A DNA stretch of 5,414 nt from Nitriliruptoraceae bacterium (GTDB lineage Bacteria; Actinomycetota; Nitriliruptoria; Nitriliruptorales; Nitriliruptoraceae): contig SKLC01000154.1 in NCBI GenBank assembly GCA_007123425.1, forward strand, positions 1 through 5,414, written 5' to 3'. How positions within the stretch are numbered: the first letter of the stretch is position 1; the number at the start of each line of letters is the position of its first letter. A model generated the notes under the pieces. That model did no database searches. It was not told where the DNA came from and saw only the letters and a list, made by a program, of their open reading frames with translations. The position numbers were made by a program, and so were the translations under genes. Below, one piece after another: positions 4,771 to 5,414 of this stretch.

Positions 4771-5414
4771 GTGTCCAGGTACGCACGCGCTGTCGCGTTG
4801 GGGATGCTCCTCTCGCTGGGGGCCACCGTCGCCGTCGCCGCCGACGACACCGGTGACCTGCGCTCGGAGCTGTCCGAGAACCAGCAGGAGCAGACCGAGC
4901 GCGAGCAGGAGCTCGAGGAGGTCCGCCGCCAGGCCGGGGACGTCCGCGAGCGCCTCGAGGTCGCCGAGCAGCGGCTGGCCGAGGCCCGCCAGGCACTCGA
5001 GCGCAGGCAGGAGGAGCTCGCCGAGGCCCGCGAGGAGCTCGCCGAGGCCCGCGACGAGGCGGAGCACGCCCGCGCGGAGCTCCGCGAGGTGGGCGCCCGC
5101 CTCGAGCGAACCGAGGCGGAGCTGTCCACCACGCAGCTGCAGCTCGACAACCGGGTCCGGGCCGCCTTCAAGTACGGCCAGGTGTCCTTCGCCGAGGCCT
5201 TCGTGGGCGTGCGCGACATCGCCGACTTCCTCAACTCCACGACCTACGTCGGCCACGTCATGAGCAGCGACCGCGATCTGGTCGAGGCGGTCGCCGACCT
5301 CCTCGCCGAGGTCGAGGACCAGCGGGCGCGGTCGCAGGCCGCCCGCGTCGCCAGCGAGCGCGAGGCGGCCCGGGCCGAGCGGGCCGCCCGCAAGGTCGCC
5401 CAGGCCGAGGCGGA
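4771..5414 (+). CDS. Secreted coiled-coil protein of EnvC/PcsB type, probable FtsEX partner (3' end outside window)
   Basis: This is probably the peptidoglycan hydrolase, or hydrolase activator, controlled by FtsEX. The first 214 residues are visible and the frame is open to the window edge. A signal peptide is clear: R3 and R6, a hydrophobic core (7-20), and an Ala-rich cleavage region VAVAA before DD (25-26). A long, highly charged heptad coiled coil follows (about 30-127). The segment RVRAAFKYGQVSFAEAF (128-144) with DIADFLNSTTYVGHV (149-163) resembles the conserved turn of PcsB/EnvC coiled coils that engages the FtsX external domain. A second Ala/Arg/Glu-rich helix starts at about 167. 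The C-terminal domain, likely M23 (LytM) or NlpC/P60, is not in the window, so the catalytic type cannot be named. The GTG start at 4771 gives a complete signal peptide; its GGGG tract eight bases upstream is a weak binding site, and TTG 4798 or ATG 4804 would remove the basic n-region. Confidence 0.85.
   Translation, partial: MSRYARAVALGMLLSLGATVAVAADDTGDLRSELSENQQEQTEREQELEEVRRQAGDVRERLEVAEQRLAEARQALERRQEELAEAREELAEARDEAEHARAELREVGARLERTEAELSTTQLQLDNRVRAAFKYGQVSFAEAFVGVRDIADFLNSTTYVGHVMSSDRDLVEAVADLLAEVEDQRARSQAARVASEREAARAERAARKVAQAEA
5011..5052 (+). repeat. Perfect 21-bp tandem duplication inside the coiled coil
   Basis: Bases 5011-5031 and 5032-5052 are identical and in frame, encoding EELAEAR twice (residues 81-94). 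Each copy is exactly one heptad, so the duplication lengthens the coiled coil without changing its register. A partial third copy (LAEAR) lies just upstream. Confidence 0.85.

Overview
The window is core chromosome from a very GC-rich bacterium (roughly 70% G+C by eye, with codons ending almost always in G or C). The order prfB - ftsE - ftsX - coiled-coil envelope hydrolase gene, the GTG starts and the RF2/FtsE/FtsX sequences point to Actinomycetota. A deep-branching actinobacterial lineage is possible, but I cannot place it more finely from sequence alone. I see no mobile element, CRISPR array, tRNA or rRNA, and no sign of recent transfer.

Layout. Bases 1-950 (minus strand) hold the N-terminal 316 residues of an adenosine-deaminase-family aminohydrolase, whose 3' end lies outside the window. 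Just upstream of it, also on the minus strand, is a 34-codon gene (1062-1166) with a good ribosome binding site and the base composition of a real high-GC gene; it encodes a small hydrophobic protein. Bases 1167-1570 are a non-coding divergent region rich in hairpins, including a perfect 17-bp inverted repeat. On the plus strand follow prfB (1571-2686, peptide chain release factor 2), ftsE (2945-3643), ftsX (3681-4568) and the first 214 codons of a secreted coiled-coil protein of the EnvC/PcsB type (4771 to the right edge).

How the genes fit together. FtsE (ATPase) and FtsX (four-helix membrane protein) form the FtsEX complex, which uses ATP hydrolysis in the cytoplasm to switch on a peptidoglycan hydrolase outside the membrane. 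The coiled-coil protein right after ftsX is the natural candidate for that partner: it has a signal peptide, a long heptad coiled coil and the conserved hinge segment of this family, and its catalytic or activator domain would lie beyond the window. prfB is a common neighbour of ftsEX in Actinomycetota but acts separately, in translation termination at UGA and UAA. ftsE and ftsX are only 37 bases apart and surely cotranscribed. prfB-ftsE (258 bases) and ftsX-hydrolase (202 bases) gaps each carry a plausible -10 element, so the cluster is probably several transcription units.

The coding content is ordinary and well conserved. I did not find an undescribed system of proteins. The points worth a second look are the unannotated 34-residue protein, the structured divergent region before prfB, a cluster of three GTGCAC palindromes before the hydrolase gene, a hairpin that would sit at the 5' end of the ftsE leader, and motif differences that leave the deaminase substrate open.
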